From JANQTF01 sp036835375 (lineage in GTDB: Bacteria > Bacteroidota > Bacteroidia > J057), in NCBI GenBank assembly GCA_036835375.1, contig DAITMB010000176.1, positions 1-8,029 on the forward strand: a stretch of DNA of 8,029 nt. The letters are read 5' to 3'. Positions 6,801 through 8,029 of the stretch are shown here, piece after piece (position 1 is the first letter of the stretch; each line of letters opens with the position of its first letter). The notes under the pieces are model-generated. The model was not told the origin of the DNA. It searched no databases and worked only from the letters and a program-made list of their open reading frames with translations. A program made the translations under genes and the position numbers.

Positions 6801-7309
6801 GTCCACACCCCGATTTTACGGCTAATCTTGTCAACGACTTCAGATTCATGGGATTTGATATCAGTGTGTTTTTCCAGGGTGTGTATGGCAACGAAATTCT
6901 GAACCTGATCCGTCGGGACCTGGAAGGCATGGCGGGATTGTCAAATCAATCAACAGCCGTGCTCGACCGCTTTACTTTTCAAAATCTTGATACGAACGTC
7001 CCTCGCGCCACAGGCAACGACCCCAATTCCAACCGCAGAATCTCAGATCGATTTGTGGAAGATGGCTCTTTCATTCGCCTGAAAAATCTTACCATCGGAT
7101 ACACCCTGCCAAATGATCTGCTTCAGACCATTCGGTTTGAGAATGTGCGATTCTATTTCGGTGCGCAAAACATCTTCACCTGGACCCGCTACACTGGCTA
7201 CGATCCCGACATCGGATCCTTTAACCAGAATCCATTGATCAACGGGGTTGACAATGGCAGGTATCCGATCTCCAAATCCATGACCATGGGCGTTAGTGCT
7301 ACTTTCTAA
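3896..7309 (+). CDS. SusC/RagA-family TonB-dependent outer-membrane transporter with STN domain
   Basis: A 1137-residue outer-membrane importer, longer than a minimal SusC because of its signalling domain. In order: signal peptide to about residue 34 (LTILGLMLAFCLLSPLV); STN domain about 49-114 (SEIIDQVANYHQVSIAYDTD ... SYIIKR); carboxypeptidase-regulatory-like domain about 143-213 (EGIVIDGETKDPLIGASIIE); TonB-box-like EVVLIGYG at 221-228; plug from about 230, with the SusC signature LKDASATAIYGARAANGVVI at 341-360; then the beta barrel to the C-terminal VSATF. A DLNGDGVINDLD loop near residue 950 is usual in this family. It should form a complex with the SusD lipoprotein and import a glycan or other oligomer using TonB energy. 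The STN domain links it to the FecR and sigma genes upstream. It begins 64 bases after the FecR stop. Substrate unknown; no frameshift or missing domain seen. Confidence 0.96.
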   Translation: MKKTTTPIPSLLHHLTILGLMLAFCLLSPLVMRGNEPDLHDIQKDQSNFLLSEIIDQVANYHQVSIAYDTDQVRGVYVRKFDVGSNIEQDLTRLLLGTVFSYKKISDNSYIIKRVQQTTASLSKPASLSEVPTELRPVPPVLVEGIVIDGETKDPLIGASIIEKGTSNGVLSNSEGQFSIKVELGKTLEIRYYGYLEREIVASNAQLGQIAMQPQAQNLSEVVLIGYGSQKRSDLTGAVSSISERQIKELPSTGLDQAIQGRAAGVYVTQNSGAPGGAVSIRVRGIGSTLSAEPLYIIDGIPVVNDNQSTSSNFAELDGGGQNSNALNTINPNDIESIEVLKDASATAIYGARAANGVVIITTKRGKEGKSNISFDSYYSTQSLARKVPVLNLQDYAGYYGDVGFELIEEFERPELLGEGTDWQDAVFRNAAMQNYQLTLTGGTAQTKFALSAGYHYREGIVVGSDFNRTSVKLNLDHSFSKKVRIGNSLLVSRTNENITFNDNSSGVIYTALLMVPNAPVRNADGSFAGPQEEITLSFDNPVARALETNDINTKARVLANIYLEADLFPWLTYRTEFGSDIVYSNHNTFFPSFERGSFFGKSGVRRSLNNSLFWINKHLLTFNKTIADKHTLTVLAGYEAQAGRYEWIYASRDNLPTNDLQQLSLGDAGQMINDGGAGHWALLSYFGRLNYNFDNRYLLTGTYRVDGSSRFGPNNRYGYFPSVAAAWRVTQEEFFMNSHLKKILQPDLKFRAGVGVVGNQEIGLYSYSSNIRSVNVVLGDQLITGFAPDNLANPDVRWESSFQTNVGMDFSLFNNRVEWVVDYYVKKANGMLLPALLPSTAGSLNPPFVNIGQVENRGIEVSLRTVNFDKKFRWETTMNFSTNQNLVVSLGSNGNLTGLIQRIPVTRTEEGKPIGQFYGFQVEGIFQSQAEVGESPFQEEGTRAGDLKFRDLNGDGVINDLDQTFIGSPHPDFTANLVNDFRFMGFDISVFFQGVYGNEILNLIRRDLEGMAGLSNQSTAVLDRFTFQNLDTNVPRATGNDPNSNRRISDRFVEDGSFIRLKNLTIGYTLPNDLLQTIRFENVRFYFGAQNIFTWTRYTGYDPDIGSFNQNPLINGVDNGRYPISKSMTMGVSATF

Positions 7310-7334
7310 GTTTTTCCACCAGATAACCGATTGA

Positions 7335-8029
7335 ATGATGAATCTACACAGAACATTATGGCTCATTTCCGCCCTGTCTGTTGGGAGTTTTTCTTGCGAA
7401 GGCTTTCTCGATCGGCAGCCGCTCGATCAATTGACAGAAGATAGTTTCTATAAGACAGAATCTGATGCCAACCGGGCATTGCTCTCCGTGTACACGCCCA
7501 TGATGGACGTGGAATGGGGCGGAAAAAGCTGGATGATCACCGAAATCCCTACCGACAATACCCAGCCAGGCGGCCTTGATCCAGATTTTACCCCGATTGA
7601 TAATTTCACCGTAGCTTCTGATAATCAGCCGATTGCCAACTACTGGGCCGTGCACTATCGGCAGATCATGCTGGCGAATGTGGCCATCACGAAGGTGGAA
7701 GGAATGGAGATTGAGGAGGAGGTAAAAGGCAAATTTATTGCGGAAGCCAGGTTTTTGCGAGCCGTCGCCTACTTTGACTTGGTGAGAATCTATGGATCCG
7801 TGCCCCTGGTGGTCGATGCCCCCGTCTATGGAGCTGATTTACTCCCGACCCGCGCGCCGATTACTGAGGTGTATGAATTGATCAACAGCGATTTTGAATA
7901 TGCTGCGGAGCGACTTCCGGTGAGATGGGATGCGGCAAATGCTGGGAGGGCAACTGCTGGAGCAGCCATGGCCTATTTGGCAAAGGTGTACCTCACCACC
8001 AGAGAATATGTGAAGGCGCGAGACAACGC
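7335..8029 (+). CDS. SusD/RagB-family outer-membrane lipoprotein, 5' part only
   Basis: The first 231 codons of a gene that runs off the window; a full SusD is usually about 450-600 residues. ATG 7335 (or the adjacent ATG 7338) gives a signal peptide ending SVGSFS|C, so Cys21 would be acylated. The mature start EGFLDRQPLDQLTEDSFYKT, then ANRALLSVYTPM, is the typical SusD N-terminus. Residues 131-159 carry the family hallmark KGKFIAEARFLRAVAYFDLV and RIYGSVPLV in the TPR-like helical region. It starts 25 bases after the SusC stop and is surely cotranscribed with it. SusD proteins sit as a lid on SusC at the cell surface and capture the substrate. The part that contacts substrate is not complete here, so specificity cannot be judged. 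Confidence 0.93.
   Translation, partial: MMNLHRTLWLISALSVGSFSCEGFLDRQPLDQLTEDSFYKTESDANRALLSVYTPMMDVEWGGKSWMITEIPTDNTQPGGLDPDFTPIDNFTVASDNQPIANYWAVHYRQIMLANVAITKVEGMEIEEEVKGKFIAEARFLRAVAYFDLVRIYGSVPLVVDAPVYGADLLPTRAPITEVYELINSDFEYAAERLPVRWDAANAGRATAGAAMAYLAKVYLTTREYVKARDN

Overview
The window reads as chromosomal DNA of a member of the Bacteroidota. The clearest evidence is a SusC/RagA-type TonB-dependent transporter followed by a SusD-family lipoprotein, preceded by a FecI-type ECF sigma factor and a FecR-type anti-sigma factor. Starts lacking Shine-Dalgarno sequences and simple repeats of the GAGAGTT kind also fit this phylum. I cannot place it below phylum from sequence alone.

Layout. Bases 1-1804 hold a tandem family of small lipoproteins, all on the + strand: the 3' part of one copy at the window edge (1-300), a complete copy (403-882), a second complete copy (985-1461) and a broken fourth copy (1580-1804). 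The first 1172 bases are a perfect direct repeat with a 582-base period, covering gene and spacer alike. The identity ends abruptly inside the coding sequence of the 985-1461 copy, so that gene has a first half identical to its neighbour and a clearly different second half. The fourth copy loses homology a few codons after the corresponding point.

Bases 1805-2228 contain no credible gene. They are a mosaic of dispersed-repeat material: GAGAGTT-type simple repeats, a TGTCGAA-rich patch, and two adjacent 51-base units each able to form two hairpins. About 140 bases of ordinary-looking sequence then lead into the sigma factor.

Bases 2229-8029 are a regulated outer-membrane uptake locus: ECF sigma (2229-2756), FecR-like anti-sigma (2857-3831), SusC-like transporter with an N-terminal STN signalling domain (3896-7309), and the start of a SusD-like lipoprotein (7335 onward, cut by the window end). 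By analogy with Fec-type trans-envelope signalling, substrate binding at the SusC/SusD pair would be passed through the STN domain to the periplasmic part of FecR, freeing the sigma factor to transcribe the locus. The substrate cannot be read from this window; any enzymes that would reveal it should lie downstream of SusD. The uptake locus looks ordinary for the phylum. The unusual part is the mosaic lipoprotein array and the repeat block next to it.
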